DNA of 64,000 nt from positions 62,001-126,000 of the forward strand of contig NZ_JAHRIB010000178.1 in NCBI RefSeq assembly GCF_019090165.1. The letters run 5' to 3'. The notes beneath the pieces are model-generated. The model saw only the letters and a program-made list of their open reading frames with translations, made no database searches and had not been told where the DNA came from. Shown piece by piece: positions 16,389 to 25,021 of the stretch. The position numbers and the translations under genes are program-made. Positions within the stretch are counted from its first letter, which is position 1; every line of letters begins with the position of its first letter. The stretch comes from Streptomyces sp. BV286 (GTDB taxonomy: Bacteria; Actinomycetota; Actinomycetes; Streptomycetales; Streptomycetaceae).

Positions 16389-17795
16389 ATGCCGCTCCAC
16401 AAAGGCCCCGCGAAGCCCGACGAGCGTCCCGCGACCGTCAACCCCTTCTACGGGGAGGCGAATCCGGTCGGCGGCATGACCGAGGCCCCGCCCCAGCACC
16501 GGCTACCGGACGGGCCTCTGGCGCCCTCCACCGCCTATCAGCTCGTGCACGACGAGCTGATGCTGGACGGCAACTCCCGGCTGAACCTCGCGACCTTCGT
16601 CACCACCTGGATGGAGCCGCAGGCCGATGTGCTGATGAGCGAGTGCCGGGACAAGAACATGATCGACAAGGACGAGTATCCGCGCACGGCCGAGCTGGAG
16701 CGGCGGTGCGTGGCGATGCTCGCCGATCTGTGGAACGCACCGGACCCGGCCGCCGCCGTGGGCTGCTCGACGACGGGGTCGAGCGAGGCGTGCATGCTCG
16801 CGGGCATGGCGCTCAAGCGCCGCTGGGCCAAGCGGAACGCCGACCGGTATCCGGGAGCCCGCCCGAACCTCGTCATGGGGGTCAACGTCCAGGTCTGCTG
16901 GGACAAGTTCTGCAACTTCTGGGAGGTCGAGCCGCGCCTCGTGCCCATGGAGGGCGACCGTTTCCATCTCGACCCGCAGGCGGCCGCCGAGCTGTGCGAC
17001 GAGAACACCATCGGTGTCGTCGGCGTCCTCGGCTCCACCTTCGACGGGTCGTACGAGCCGATCGCCGAACTCTGCGCCGCGCTGGACGCGTTGCAGGCGC
17101 GCACGGGCCTGGACATCCCCGTCCACGTGGACGGCGCGTCCGGCGCGATGGTCGCCCCCTTCGTCGACGAGGACCTGGTGTGGGACTTCCGGCTGCCGCG
17201 CGTCTCCTCCATCAACACCTCGGGGCACAAGTACGGGCTGGTCTACCCGGGCGTCGGCTGGGCGCTGTGGCGCTCGGCCGCCGAGCTGCCGGAGGAGCTG
17301 GTCTTCCGCGTGAACTACCTGGGCGGCGACATGCCGACCTTCGCGCTCAACTTCTCCCGCCCCGGAGCCCAGGTGGTGGCGCAGTACTACACCTTCCTGC
17401 GCCTCGGCCGCGAGGGTTACCGGGCCGTCCAGCAGACGACGCGGGACGTCGCCCGGGGGCTCGCCGAACGGATCGGGGCCCTCGACGACTTCCGGCTCCT
17501 CACCCGGGGCGACCAGTTGCCGGTGTTCGCCTTCACCACCGCCCCGGACGTCACGGCGTACGACGTCTTCGACGTGTCCCGGCGCATGCGGGAGCGGGGC
17601 TGGCTGCTGCCCGCGTACACCTTCCCCGCCAACCGTGAGGACCTGTCCGTGCTGCGGGTGGTGTGCCGCAACGGCTTCTCGTCCGATCTGGCCCAGTTGT
17701 TCATCGAGGACCTGGAGCGGCTGTTGCCGGAACTGCGCCGGCAGTCGCGCCCGGCGACACGGGACAAGGATGCGGCGACGGGCTTCCACCACTGA
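16389..17795 (+). CDS. gadB: Glutamate decarboxylase (PLP-dependent)
   Basis: A 468-residue group II decarboxylase making GABA from glutamate with proton consumption. The PLP-binding lysine is in NTSGHKYGLVYPG, the cofactor Asp in VHVDGASGAMVAPF, and the substrate/cofactor contact in GCSTTGSSEACMLAG. The N-terminal PFYGEANP and C-terminal region fit bacterial GadB. The ATG follows GGAGG at 4 bases. There is no antiporter gene nearby, so an acid-resistance pair is not encoded here. Confidence 0.93.
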   Translation: MPLHKGPAKPDERPATVNPFYGEANPVGGMTEAPPQHRLPDGPLAPSTAYQLVHDELMLDGNSRLNLATFVTTWMEPQADVLMSECRDKNMIDKDEYPRTAELERRCVAMLADLWNAPDPAAAVGCSTTGSSEACMLAGMALKRRWAKRNADRYPGARPNLVMGVNVQVCWDKFCNFWEVEPRLVPMEGDRFHLDPQAAAELCDENTIGVVGVLGSTFDGSYEPIAELCAALDALQARTGLDIPVHVDGASGAMVAPFVDEDLVWDFRLPRVSSINTSGHKYGLVYPGVGWALWRSAAELPEELVFRVNYLGGDMPTFALNFSRPGAQVVAQYYTFLRLGREGYRAVQQTTRDVARGLAERIGALDDFRLLTRGDQLPVFAFTTAPDVTAYDVFDVSRRMRERGWLLPAYTFPANREDLSVLRVVCRNGFSSDLAQLFIEDLERLLPELRRQSRPATRDKDAATGFHH

Positions 17796-17966
17796 CCCGG
17801 ACCGCGACCGCCCCTGCCCCTGCCGCCTTCCGTCCCCGAGCGCGGCCGCCCGCGGGCACGGGCATCCGCGAGCACGGCCGTCCGCGAGCACGGGCAGCCG
17901 GGCCGAGCCGGCCTCCCCACGAGGAGCCCGGCTCGGCCCGCTTCCCGGCCCGCGGGCCCGGGGCCG

Positions 17967-18728
17967 TTACTTGCTCAGTGCCGAGAACTTCCGTACCGCC
18001 AGCGGGAAGAACACGGCCAGGAGTGCCAGCGGCCAGGCCACCGCCGCCCACACGTGCCCCGCCTCGCCGCCCTCCCCGCCGAGCAGGTCCCGTACGGCCG
18101 TGGCCGTCTGTGACATCGGGTTCCACTCGACGACCGTGCCCAGCCAGCCCGGCATGGACTCGGGGGTCGCGAGGGCATTGGAGAGGAATCCGACGGGCCA
18201 GATCAGGATCTGCACGGCCTGCACCATCTCCGGTTTTCCGGCCACCATCGCCAACAGGATGCCGATCCACAGCATCGCGAACCGGAACAGCAGGAGCAGA
18301 CCCATGGCCCCCAGGAAGGCTCCAAAGGTCCCGTGCACGCGCCAGCCGAGCGCGAGTGCGACCCCGACGAGCACGAGCAGGCCGAGTACCGACTGGAGCA
18401 TGTCGGCGACCGAACGGCCCACCAGCACCGCTCCGTCGGCCATCGGCATCGACCGGAAGCGGTCGATCACTCCCTTGTTGAGGTCCTGGGTGACGGCCAG
18501 CATCGTGCCTTCGAGGCCGAAGGCCATGGTCAGCGCGAGCATGCCGGGCACCAGGAAGTCGACGTAGTCGCCGTCGACGCCCCGGCCGCCACCGATCAGG
18601 TAGCCGAACATCAGCAGCAGCATCACGGGGAAGACCAGGCCGACCAGGACCTGGGCCGGCTGCCGCGCCCAGTGGGCGAGTTCACGGCGGGTCATGGTCC
18701 AGGAATCACTCAGCGCGTACGTGGTCAC
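17967..18728 (-). CDS. ABC-2 type exporter permease (DrrB-like)
   Basis: A 253-residue protein with six predicted membrane segments and the ABC-2 signature region MAFGLEGTMLAVTQDLNKGV and RFRSMPMADGAVLVGRS. The GTG overlaps the stop of the ATPase gene (GTGA), so the two are coupled. With its partner it forms a drug- or lipid-type efflux pump of the daunorubicin-exporter class. No substrate can be deduced. Confidence 0.9.
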   Translation of the reverse strand: MTTYALSDSWTMTRRELAHWARQPAQVLVGLVFPVMLLLMFGYLIGGGRGVDGDYVDFLVPGMLALTMAFGLEGTMLAVTQDLNKGVIDRFRSMPMADGAVLVGRSVADMLQSVLGLLVLVGVALALGWRVHGTFGAFLGAMGLLLLFRFAMLWIGILLAMVAGKPEMVQAVQILIWPVGFLSNALATPESMPGWLGTVVEWNPMSQTATAVRDLLGGEGGEAGHVWAAVAWPLALLAVFFPLAVRKFSALSK

Positions 18729-19687
18729 ACGGCCTCCTTCACAGGCTTCACCGGGTCGTCGCCCGCGGTGAGGCGCAGGAACACCTCGTCGAGCGTGGGC
18801 CTCCGCAGGGCCACGTCCTCCGCCTCCAGTCCGGCCTCCTCCAGTGCCCGTACGACTTTGGCGAGCACCCTCATGCGGTCGGTCACCGGGGCGCTCAGCA
18901 GACGCCGGTCGACGTCGACCGTGATCTCCTCCTTGTCGAGCGGCAGGAGGGCGACCGCGGCTCCCAGCCGGCCGCCGTCCCGCAGCACGACGTCGATCCG
19001 GTCGCCGCCCGCCATGGCCTTCAGCTCGTCCGCGGTGCCGCCCGCGACGACCTTCCCGTGGTCGACGAGCGAGATCCGGTGGGCCAGCTGGTCCGCCTCC
19101 TCCAGGTACTGGGTGGTGAGCAGTACCGTCGTGCCGCCGCCCACCAGGGAACGCACCGCCTCCCACACCTCCGCGCGGCCGCGCGGGTCGAGGCCCGACG
19201 TCGGCTCGTCCAGGAAGAGCACCTCCGGTTCGGTGATGAGCGAGGCCGCCAGGTCCAGGCGGCGGCGCATGCCGCCGCTGTACCGCTTCACCGCCTTGCG
19301 GCCCGTGTCCGCCAGGCCGAAGCGCTCCAGGAGCTCGCCGGCCCGCACGCGGGCGCGGCGCGTGCCGAGGTGGTGGAGGCGCCCGAACATCTCCAGGTTC
19401 TGCTGCCCGCCGAGCTCCTCGTCGAGCGCCGCGTGCTGGCCGAGCAGGCCGATGCGGCGGCGCACCTCGCGCGCGCGGGTCACCACGTCGTGTCCCGCCA
19501 CCTCCACGTGGCCGCCGCCGGGCCGCAGCAGCGTGGACAGGACCCGGACCAGGGTCGTCTTGCCCGCGCCGTTGGGGCCGAGCACCGCGTGCACCGTGCC
19601 GCGCCCGACCCGCAGGTCGAGCCCGTCCAGCGCGTGTTTGTCTCCGTACTGCTTCCGTACGCCCTCGACGACGATCGCGTCGGTCAT
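18725..19687 (-). CDS. ABC exporter ATPase (DrrA-like)
   Basis: A 320-residue nucleotide-binding subunit with Walker A GPNGAGKTTL, signature YSGGMRRRLDLA, Walker B VLFLDEPTSGLD and the DrrA-type C-terminal extension ending in LRRPTLDEVFLRLT. The ATG has AAGGGAG at 5 bases. It is transcribed from a promoter directly downstream of the padR gene and flanked by two operator-like repeats, so PadR control is likely. Confidence 0.94.
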   Translation of the reverse strand: MTDAIVVEGVRKQYGDKHALDGLDLRVGRGTVHAVLGPNGAGKTTLVRVLSTLLRPGGGHVEVAGHDVVTRAREVRRRIGLLGQHAALDEELGGQQNLEMFGRLHHLGTRRARVRAGELLERFGLADTGRKAVKRYSGGMRRRLDLAASLITEPEVLFLDEPTSGLDPRGRAEVWEAVRSLVGGGTTVLLTTQYLEEADQLAHRISLVDHGKVVAGGTADELKAMAGGDRIDVVLRDGGRLGAAVALLPLDKEEITVDVDRRLLSAPVTDRMRVLAKVVRALEEAGLEAEDVALRRPTLDEVFLRLTAGDDPVKPVKEAV

Positions 19688-19702
19688 CGAGCTCCCTTCG
19701 CT

Positions 19703-19781
19703 CCAAGTAATCAAACTTGACTACCAACCCAGCGAGAGACGGTATGCCCACACGGCGGTTTAGTCAAACTTGATTACTTGG
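19703..19781 (-). promoter_or_regulatory. ABC-exporter promoter flanked by two operator repeats
   Basis: Minus-strand promoter TTGACT (19762-19767), 17-bp spacer, TACCGT (19739-19744). Two 21-bp arms (19703-19723 and 19761-19781) form an inverted repeat matching at 19 of 21 positions. Both contain TCAAACTTGA in the same orientation, 53 bp apart (about five helical turns). One copy covers the -35 and overlaps the end of padR; the other lies just after the expected start point. Confidence 0.75.
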
Positions 19782-20415
19782 CATCCTCCGGATGCGTCTC
19801 CCCCGTCGCGTACGGGTTGTCCTCGCCCTCCGCGAGCACTCCCACGAACGGCTCGCCCTCGCCCGCGAAGGTGTACGCGCCGCCCTTGAGGCGCTGGATC
19901 AGGCCGCGGGTCCACTCGGCGCCGCTGTCGGCGGAGTGCACCCAGAAGTTCATGATCTCGCCGATGTGACCGAGCTGAGCGGGGCCGTCCTCCGGCACGT
20001 AGTGCTCGGTGACGGCCGAACGCCACTCCTCGATGACGCGAACGCGCTCCTCCAGGAGTTCGAGCGCCTCCTCGCGGCGCAGGTCCACCACGAAGCCGAG
20101 CGCCGCGGAGAGGATGTCCGGCTTCTGGTCGTACGAGGTGAGGGACTCGCGCAGGAGGGTGAAGTACTCCCCCGTGCCCTTCTCCGTGATCTCGTACTCC
20201 GTGCGGGGCGGGCCGCCGGCCGTGGACGGCGCGATCTCGTGGGCGATCAGCATGCCCTGCTTCGCCATCTGCTTGAGCGCGTGGTAGATCGAGCCGGGCT
20301 TGGCGTTGGACCACTCGTGCGCGCCCCAGTACTCCAGGTCGTTGCGCACTTGGTAGCCGTGGGCCCGGCCGTGCTGGCGTACGGCGCCCAGGACGAGGAG
20401 GCGGATCGCTGACAT
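19774..20415 (-). CDS. PadR-family transcriptional regulator
   Basis: A 213-residue regulator with an N-terminal winged helix (LVLGAVRQHGRAHGYQVRNDL, AKPGSIYHALKQMAKQGM, RTEYEITEKG) and a long helical C-terminal dimerisation part. It lies immediately upstream of the ABC exporter on the same strand, and its last codons overlap an operator-like repeat. The likely job is repression of the exporter, relieved by an exported compound; this is inferred from PadR/ABC pairs elsewhere. Confidence 0.9.
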   Translation of the reverse strand: MSAIRLLVLGAVRQHGRAHGYQVRNDLEYWGAHEWSNAKPGSIYHALKQMAKQGMLIAHEIAPSTAGGPPRTEYEITEKGTGEYFTLLRESLTSYDQKPDILSAALGFVVDLRREEALELLEERVRVIEEWRSAVTEHYVPEDGPAQLGHIGEIMNFWVHSADSGAEWTRGLIQRLKGGAYTFAGEGEPFVGVLAEGEDNPYATGETHPEDAK

Positions 20416-20469
20416 GCGGTCAAGCGTAGGACGCCCCGCGTCGTCCCGGGCACCTGCCCCGGCGGACGC

Positions 20470-21012
20470 TCAGCCCCAGCCCTGCTGCTGCGCGACGAGC
20501 TCGAAGGCCGTCCTGCCGTCGAGGGACTCGCGGATGACGTCGGCGTGGCCGGCGTGCCGGGCCATCTCGGCGATCAGGCGCAGCAGCAGCCAGCGCATCG
20601 AGACGGCCTCGTCGTCCGGGAACCAGGGCTGGTCGGGCAGCGGGAAGGTGTCGTTCAGGCTGGGCACGGACCGGATGAAATCCTCGGTCCGGCGGGCGAC
20701 CTTGTCCCAGTAGGCGAGCATCGACTCGACCGTCTCGTCGCCGGTCAGCCTGAAGCTGTCGCCCCAGGTCTCCTCGGAGCGCTGGACGTCGGGCGCCACC
20801 TGCTGCGCCCTCGACAGCCAGCCCTGCTCGGTCTCCGCGACGTGCTTGAGCAGCCCGGAGAGGGAGAGTTCGCTGGCGCTCGGGCGGCTCGCGGCCTGCT
20901 CGTCCGTCAGCCCGAGCAGGGTCCGGCGGATGCCGCCGCGCTGCTCGTCGAGAAAGGCGAGCAGCGCGCCGCGCTCGTCGCCGTGGGCTTCTGCGTGCAC
21001 GTGCATGACCAT
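20470..21012 (-). CDS. DinB/DUF664 family protein
   Basis: A 180-residue four-helix-bundle protein. The DinB-like metal ligands are visible as LLKHVAETEQGW and EMARHAGHADVIRE (His residues spaced across helices). Members include thiol-dependent S-transferases using mycothiol or bacillithiol; the substrate is unknown. ATG at 21012 has AAGGCGG at 5 bases; Met three codons on is an alternative. A hairpin lies in its leader. Confidence 0.85.
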   Translation of the reverse strand: MVMHVHAEAHGDERGALLAFLDEQRGGIRRTLLGLTDEQAASRPSASELSLSGLLKHVAETEQGWLSRAQQVAPDVQRSEETWGDSFRLTGDETVESMLAYWDKVARRTEDFIRSVPSLNDTFPLPDQPWFPDDEAVSMRWLLLRLIAEMARHAGHADVIRESLDGRTAFELVAQQQGWG

Positions 21013-21024
21013 GGGAGCCGCCTT

Positions 21025-21059
21025 TTCGTGGGTGCCGTTTCCTTCTCGACACCCACGAA
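21025..21059 (-). promoter_or_regulatory. Inverted repeat in the DinB-like gene leader
   Basis: TTCGTGGGTG (21025-21034) and CACCCACGAA (21050-21059) are perfect 10-bp arms with a 15-base loop. They abut the predicted ribosome-binding site. It could be an operator or a translation-control stem. Confidence 0.5.
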
Positions 21060-21063
21060 GTTA

Positions 21064-21100
21064 CGGGCCCTTGCGGTCAGCTTCTGTCCGCAAGGGCCCG
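21064..21100 (-). terminator. Hairpin after aldehyde dehydrogenase gene
   Basis: Perfect 13-bp arms CGGGCCCTTGCGG / CCGCAAGGGCCCG with an 11-base loop, 28 bases past the dehydrogenase stop. Confidence 0.8.
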
Positions 21101-21127
21101 CGACGGGGGAAGAAATCCGGACCGGGA

Positions 21128-22588
21128 TCAGAACGGGAAGAAGCTGCGGCCGTGCTGCACCGAGATCCACTTCTGGGTGGTGAACGCCCCGACCGTCGCC
21201 TCGCCGTTCAGGCGGCCGAGGCCCGAGGCCTTCTCGCCGCCGAACTCGACCAGCGGCTCGTCGTGCACGGTGCCGTCGTTCACGTGGAACATGCCCGTGT
21301 CGATCTGCTTGGCGAAGGAGACACCGCGCTCGACGTCGGCGGTGTGCACGGCGCCGCTGAGCCCGTAGGGGGTGTCGTTGACGATCCGTACGGCCTCCTC
21401 CTCGCCGTCGAACGGGACGAGGAGCGCCACGGGGCCGAAGATCTCCTGCCGGAGGATGTCGGAGTCGGCGGGCAGACCGGTCAGGACGGTCGGCTCGACG
21501 AGGTTCTCGTTGACACCGCCGTGCACGAGGGCGGTGGCGCCCTCGGCGATCGCCTGGGCCACGACGCCCGAAACGGCGTCCGCCTGGGAGGAGTTGATGA
21601 GCGGGCCGATGACCGTCTGCGGGTCGTTCGGGTCGCCGACCTTCAGCGTCCTCACCTTGGCGACGAACTTCTCGGTGAACTCCGCCTCGACCGAGCGGTC
21701 CACGAGCACGCGGTTCGCGGCCATGCAGACCTGGCCCTGGTGCACGTACCGGCTGAACACGGCGGCGTCCACGGCGTAGTCGATGTCCGCGTCGTCCAGG
21801 ACCACCAGCGCGCTGTTGCCGCCCAGTTCGAGGACGGAACGCTTGAAGTTCGCGGCGCACACCGTGGCGACGTGGCGGCCGACCTTGTCGGAGCCGGTGA
21901 AGGAGATGACCTTCGGAACCGGGTGCTCGATGAAGGCGTCGCCGATCTCCGCGATGTCGGTGATCACGACGTTCAGCAGACCGGCCGGCAGACCCGCGTC
22001 CTCGAAGATCTTCCCGACCAGCGAGCCGCCCACGATCGGGGTGTTCTGGTGGGGCTTGAGCACCACGCCGTTGCCCAGAGCCAGGGCGGGCGCGACGGAC
22101 TTCAGCGACAGCAGGAACGGGAAGTTGAAGGGGCTGATCACACCGACGACGCCGACCGGGACGAGGTAGAGGCGGTTCTCCTTGCCGTCGACCGGCGAGG
22201 GGATGATCTTGCCCTCGGGCCGCAGCGCCAGGTTGATCGACTCGCGCAGGAACTCCTTGGCGAGGTGCAGTTCGAAGCCGGCCTTCAGATGCGTACCGCC
22301 GAGCTCCGCGATGATCACCTCGGCGATCTCCTGCTCGCGCTCCTCGATGATCCGCAGGGCCTTCTCGAACACGGCACGACGCGCGTACGGGTTCGTCGCG
22401 GCCCATTCCTTCTGGGCGCGGGCGGCGGCGCGGTAGGCCTGATCCACCTCGTCGACCGTGGCTATCGTGATCGAGGCGAGCTTCTCACCGTCGTAGGGGT
22501 TGAAGTCGATGATGTCCCAGGAACCGGTCCCCGGGCGCCACTCGCCGTCGATGTACTGCTGAGCGAGGTCGGTGAAGTAGGACGACAT
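21128..22588 (-). CDS. NAD(P)-dependent aldehyde dehydrogenase
   Basis: A 486-residue ALDH-superfamily enzyme. It shows the cofactor/oxyanion region VISPFNFPFLLSLKSVAPAL, the catalytic Glu in LELGGNSALVVLDDAD, the nucleophile Cys in HQGQVCMAANR and the C-terminal EIFGPVALLVPFD. It resembles the benzaldehyde/vanillin dehydrogenase branch, but the substrate cannot be fixed. The ATG giving MSSYFTDLAQQY has GAGGGA at 5 bases. It is a single-gene unit ended by a hairpin. Confidence 0.93.
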   Translation of the reverse strand: MSSYFTDLAQQYIDGEWRPGTGSWDIIDFNPYDGEKLASITIATVDEVDQAYRAAARAQKEWAATNPYARRAVFEKALRIIEEREQEIAEVIIAELGGTHLKAGFELHLAKEFLRESINLALRPEGKIIPSPVDGKENRLYLVPVGVVGVISPFNFPFLLSLKSVAPALALGNGVVLKPHQNTPIVGGSLVGKIFEDAGLPAGLLNVVITDIAEIGDAFIEHPVPKVISFTGSDKVGRHVATVCAANFKRSVLELGGNSALVVLDDADIDYAVDAAVFSRYVHQGQVCMAANRVLVDRSVEAEFTEKFVAKVRTLKVGDPNDPQTVIGPLINSSQADAVSGVVAQAIAEGATALVHGGVNENLVEPTVLTGLPADSDILRQEIFGPVALLVPFDGEEEAVRIVNDTPYGLSGAVHTADVERGVSFAKQIDTGMFHVNDGTVHDEPLVEFGGEKASGLGRLNGEATVGAFTTQKWISVQHGRSFFPF

Positions 22589-22716
22589 GTGATCCCTCAA
22601 TCCCTTGCTGCCGCGGCAGCCAGCCTGATCATCTTCACGGTCTGATCACACGTCATCGTACTGGTGTCGCAAGGGAGTTGAGGCCGACCTCGGCAGAGAG
22701 GGAAGCGGGGGCGCCG

Positions 22717-23577
22717 TCAGGAGAGCTGGAGCAGGCCCCTGAGCAGGTCGCGGCTCTCGTCGGGGCCCGGGCTGTCCTGCTGGAGCTCCTTCATCGCCTT
22801 CTCGTACTGGGCGACGTCCTCGCGCTTGTCCAGGTACAGCGCGCTGGTGAGCTGCTCCAGGTACACGACGTCGGAGAGGTCTGACTCGGGGAAGCTGAGC
22901 ACCGTGAAGGCCCCGCTCTCGCCCGCGTGCCCGCCGAACCGGAACGGCATGACCTGGAGCCGTACGTTGGGGCGCTGCGAGATGTCGATGAGGTGCTGGA
23001 GCTGACCGCGCATCACGCCCGGGTCGCCGTACGGCCGCCGGAGCGCGGCCTCGTCCAGCACGACGTGGAACTCGGGCGCGCTCTCCGACACCAGGTACTT
23101 CTGGCGCTCCAGGCGCAGGGCCACGCGCCGCTCGATGTCGGCCGCGCTCGCACCCCGCATCCCGCGGGCGACGACCGCGTGCGCGTACGCCTCGGTCTGC
23201 AACAGGCCGTGCACGAACTGGACTTCGTACGAGCGGATCAGGGACGCGGCGCCCTCCAGGCCCACGTACGTCGGGAACCAGCTGGGCAGGACGTCCGAGT
23301 AACTGTGCCACCAGCCCGCGACGTTGGCCTCCTTGGCGAGGGAGAGCAGCGAGGTGCGCTCCACCTCGTCGGAGATCCCGTAGAGCGTCAGCAGATCCTC
23401 GACGTCCCGCGTCTTGAAGCTCACCCGGCCCAACTCCATACGGCTGATCTTCGATTCGGAGGCTCGGATCGAATAACCGGCCTTCTCCCGGGTGATCCCG
23501 CGCGACTCGCGCAGCCGCCTCAGGTGAGAGCCGAGCAGCATGCGCCGTACCACCGATCCCGACTCCTGCGCGCTCAC
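22717..23577 (-). CDS. XRE-family regulator with DUF5753 domain (WhiJ-like)
   Basis: Residues ~15-75 form a helix-turn-helix (LGSHLRRLRESRGITREKAG, SESKISRMELGR). The rest is the DUF5753 domain (RSYEVQFVHGLLQTEAYAHA, LDEAALRRPYGD, ESGAFTVLSFPE). The GTG at 23577 is preferred over one six codons upstream because GGGGAGG lies 9 bases before it. Such regulators pair with small DUF397 proteins and RsbW-like ATPases in Streptomyces, and some control sporulation or antibiotic production. The partner genes are the next two, carrying a shared 28-bp upstream element. Confidence 0.92.
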   Translation of the reverse strand: MSAQESGSVVRRMLLGSHLRRLRESRGITREKAGYSIRASESKISRMELGRVSFKTRDVEDLLTLYGISDEVERTSLLSLAKEANVAGWWHSYSDVLPSWFPTYVGLEGAASLIRSYEVQFVHGLLQTEAYAHAVVARGMRGASAADIERRVALRLERQKYLVSESAPEFHVVLDEAALRRPYGDPGVMRGQLQHLIDISQRPNVRLQVMPFRFGGHAGESGAFTVLSFPESDLSDVVYLEQLTSALYLDKREDVAQYEKAMKELQQDSPGPDESRDLLRGLLQLS

Positions 23578-23785
23578 GTTCGTCCGCCTCCCCAACCCGT
23601 TCTCAAGGGCCGCAGTCTGCCACTAAAACACTTCAAGCAGTACTCGTTCGGTTACAGAAACGGCAAGCTTTCAAGTGAGACGCACAGGAATCGGCAAGGA
23701 GAAGACAAGCCAGACCCGAGAAAGCGACAAGAAGATGGCGGAAAAAATGACCCAGAAGCGGTATGGGAAGGCCCAATTCGGGCGC

Positions 23786-23832
23786 GTGCACGTGCATCTG
23801 CCCTTGCATCTGCTGAACGCATTCGGAACGAT
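23786..23832 (+). promoter_or_regulatory. 28-bp conserved element and promoter of the ATPase gene
   Basis: Positions 23786-23813 carry a 28-mer that recurs, with one change, upstream of the convergent DUF397 gene. It contains TGCATCTGC twice at a 12-base period. Its second half supplies TTGCAT (23804-23809) as -35; 17 bases later AACGAT (23827-23832) fits a -10. Confidence 0.7.
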
Positions 23833-23885
23833 GGTCTCGCGCCACCGCTGCATCGCAACGACCGCGAACCCCGGGAGTGCCTCGC

Positions 23886-24383
23886 ATGGGGACGAATGGA
23901 TCGACCATGCTCGAGCCGTTACGGCAGGGGCTTCCGCCACTGGACCCCGCGGCCGTGTCCAACGCCGCCTCCTGCGCCCTTCCGCCCCGTTACGAAGCGG
24001 TGCGCGACGCACGGCAGTTCACCCGCCGCACGCTGGACCAGTGGGACGTCGGAAACCGCTCCGACGACGTCTGTCTGGTCGTCTCGGAACTCGTCACCAA
24101 CGCGCTGCGGCACGCGCTGCCCGCGGACACCCCGCGCCCGGCCGACCAGGGCCCGCCCGTGCGGCTGCATTTGATGCGGTGGACCGAGCGGCTCGTGTGC
24201 GCGGTGCGCGACCCCAGTCACGACAGTCCGGTCGCGGGCGACTCCGAGGACTTCTCGGCGGAGTCCGGACGCGGCCTGTTCCTCGTCGACTCGTTCGCCG
24301 ACAGCTGGGGATGGCACCCGCTGGCCGGCACGCTCAACGGCAAGGTCGTGTGGGCGCTGTTCCGCCTGGGGCCTTCCGCCTGA
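23886..24383 (+). CDS. RsbW/SpoIIAB-like ATP-binding protein
   Basis: A 165-residue GHKL-type ATPase: N-box LVVSELVTNALRHAL, G1 region CAVRDPSHDSP and G2 SAESGRGLFLVDSFADSWG. It has no His kinase phosphoacceptor domain, so it is likely an anti-sigma or partner-binding switch. ATG at 23886 has GGGAG at 8 bases; GTG nine bases upstream is less likely. It belongs to the trio with the XRE regulator and DUF397 gene and faces the DUF397 gene tail to tail. Confidence 0.9.
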   Translation: MGTNGSTMLEPLRQGLPPLDPAAVSNAASCALPPRYEAVRDARQFTRRTLDQWDVGNRSDDVCLVVSELVTNALRHALPADTPRPADQGPPVRLHLMRWTERLVCAVRDPSHDSPVAGDSEDFSAESGRGLFLVDSFADSWGWHPLAGTLNGKVVWALFRLGPSA

Positions 24384-24485
24384 GGGGCCGCGGCGCTTTT
24401 TCGGGCCTCGGTTCTACGCGCGTTACGCGATCCGGGGCCAGGCCGGACACCCCGAGCGCGCGGGCGCTCCGGGCGGCTTCGGCCG

Positions 24486-24728
24486 TCAGCCCGCCACCAG
24501 GTGGTCGAACTCGCCGTCCTTGATGCCCAGGAGCATGGCCTCGATCTCCGCGCGCGTGTAGACGAGGGCCGGGCCGTCGGGGAAGCGCGAGTTGCGCACG
24601 GCCACCTCGCCGCCGGGCAGGCGGGCGAACTCCACGCAGGATCCCTGCGAGTTGCTGTGCATGCTCTTCTGCCAGGCCGCCTCGTGCAGCTCCGTGGCAG
24701 CCATGCCGTTGTACACGTCGTGGTCCAC
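24486..24728 (-). CDS. DUF397 family protein
   Basis: An 80-residue protein with the family core WQKSMHSNSQGSCVEFARL, VAVRNSRFPDGPALVYTRAE and a closing IKDGEFDHL. DUF397 proteins act as small partners, probably antitoxin- or anti-regulator-like, of XRE/DUF5753 proteins. The GTG start is the longest good option. Its promoter carries the same 28-bp element as the ATPase gene, so both are probably controlled by the XRE protein. Confidence 0.92.
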   Translation of the reverse strand: MDHDVYNGMAATELHEAAWQKSMHSNSQGSCVEFARLPGGEVAVRNSRFPDGPALVYTRAEIEAMLLGIKDGEFDHLVAG

Positions 24729-24790
24729 AGGTCGCTCCCCGGTGGTGCATTGGCGTCTGTTGCCATTGATTCAGCGATCAACTGCCCCGG

Positions 24791-24837
24791 ATCATAGCTG
24801 TCTTCACATGCAGATGCATGGGCAGATGCACGTGCAC
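24791..24837 (-). promoter_or_regulatory. 28-bp conserved element and promoter of the DUF397 gene
   Basis: Positions 24810-24837, read on the minus strand, repeat the 23786-23813 element with 27 of 28 bases the same. ATGCAT (24814-24819) is at -35, followed by a 17-base spacer and a good -10 TATGAT (24791-24796). Orientation and distance to the gene match the other copy. Confidence 0.75.
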
Positions 24838-24945
24838 GGGGGGTGGTCTCCTGATTACAGCTCTGACGGCGGCGGGGCCCGAAACGTTCCCCTGCCGTCC
24901 CCCACCGGTGAGAGAGACGCGCGCAGGGCCGTTCCTGTTCCAGAA

Positions 24946-24988
24946 CAGCCCTGTCCCGTCCGTTCGACGAACGGACGGGACAGGGCTG
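24946..24988 (-). terminator. Very strong hairpin after rpsR
   Basis: Perfect 20-bp arms (24946-24965, 24969-24988) with a 3-base loop, 33 bases past the rpsR stop. It ends the rpmG-rpmE-cobW-rpsR operon. Confidence 0.88.
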
Positions 24989-25021
24989 TGGGGCCGTTGC
25001 GGCCGGGTGGAACCGCCGGGA

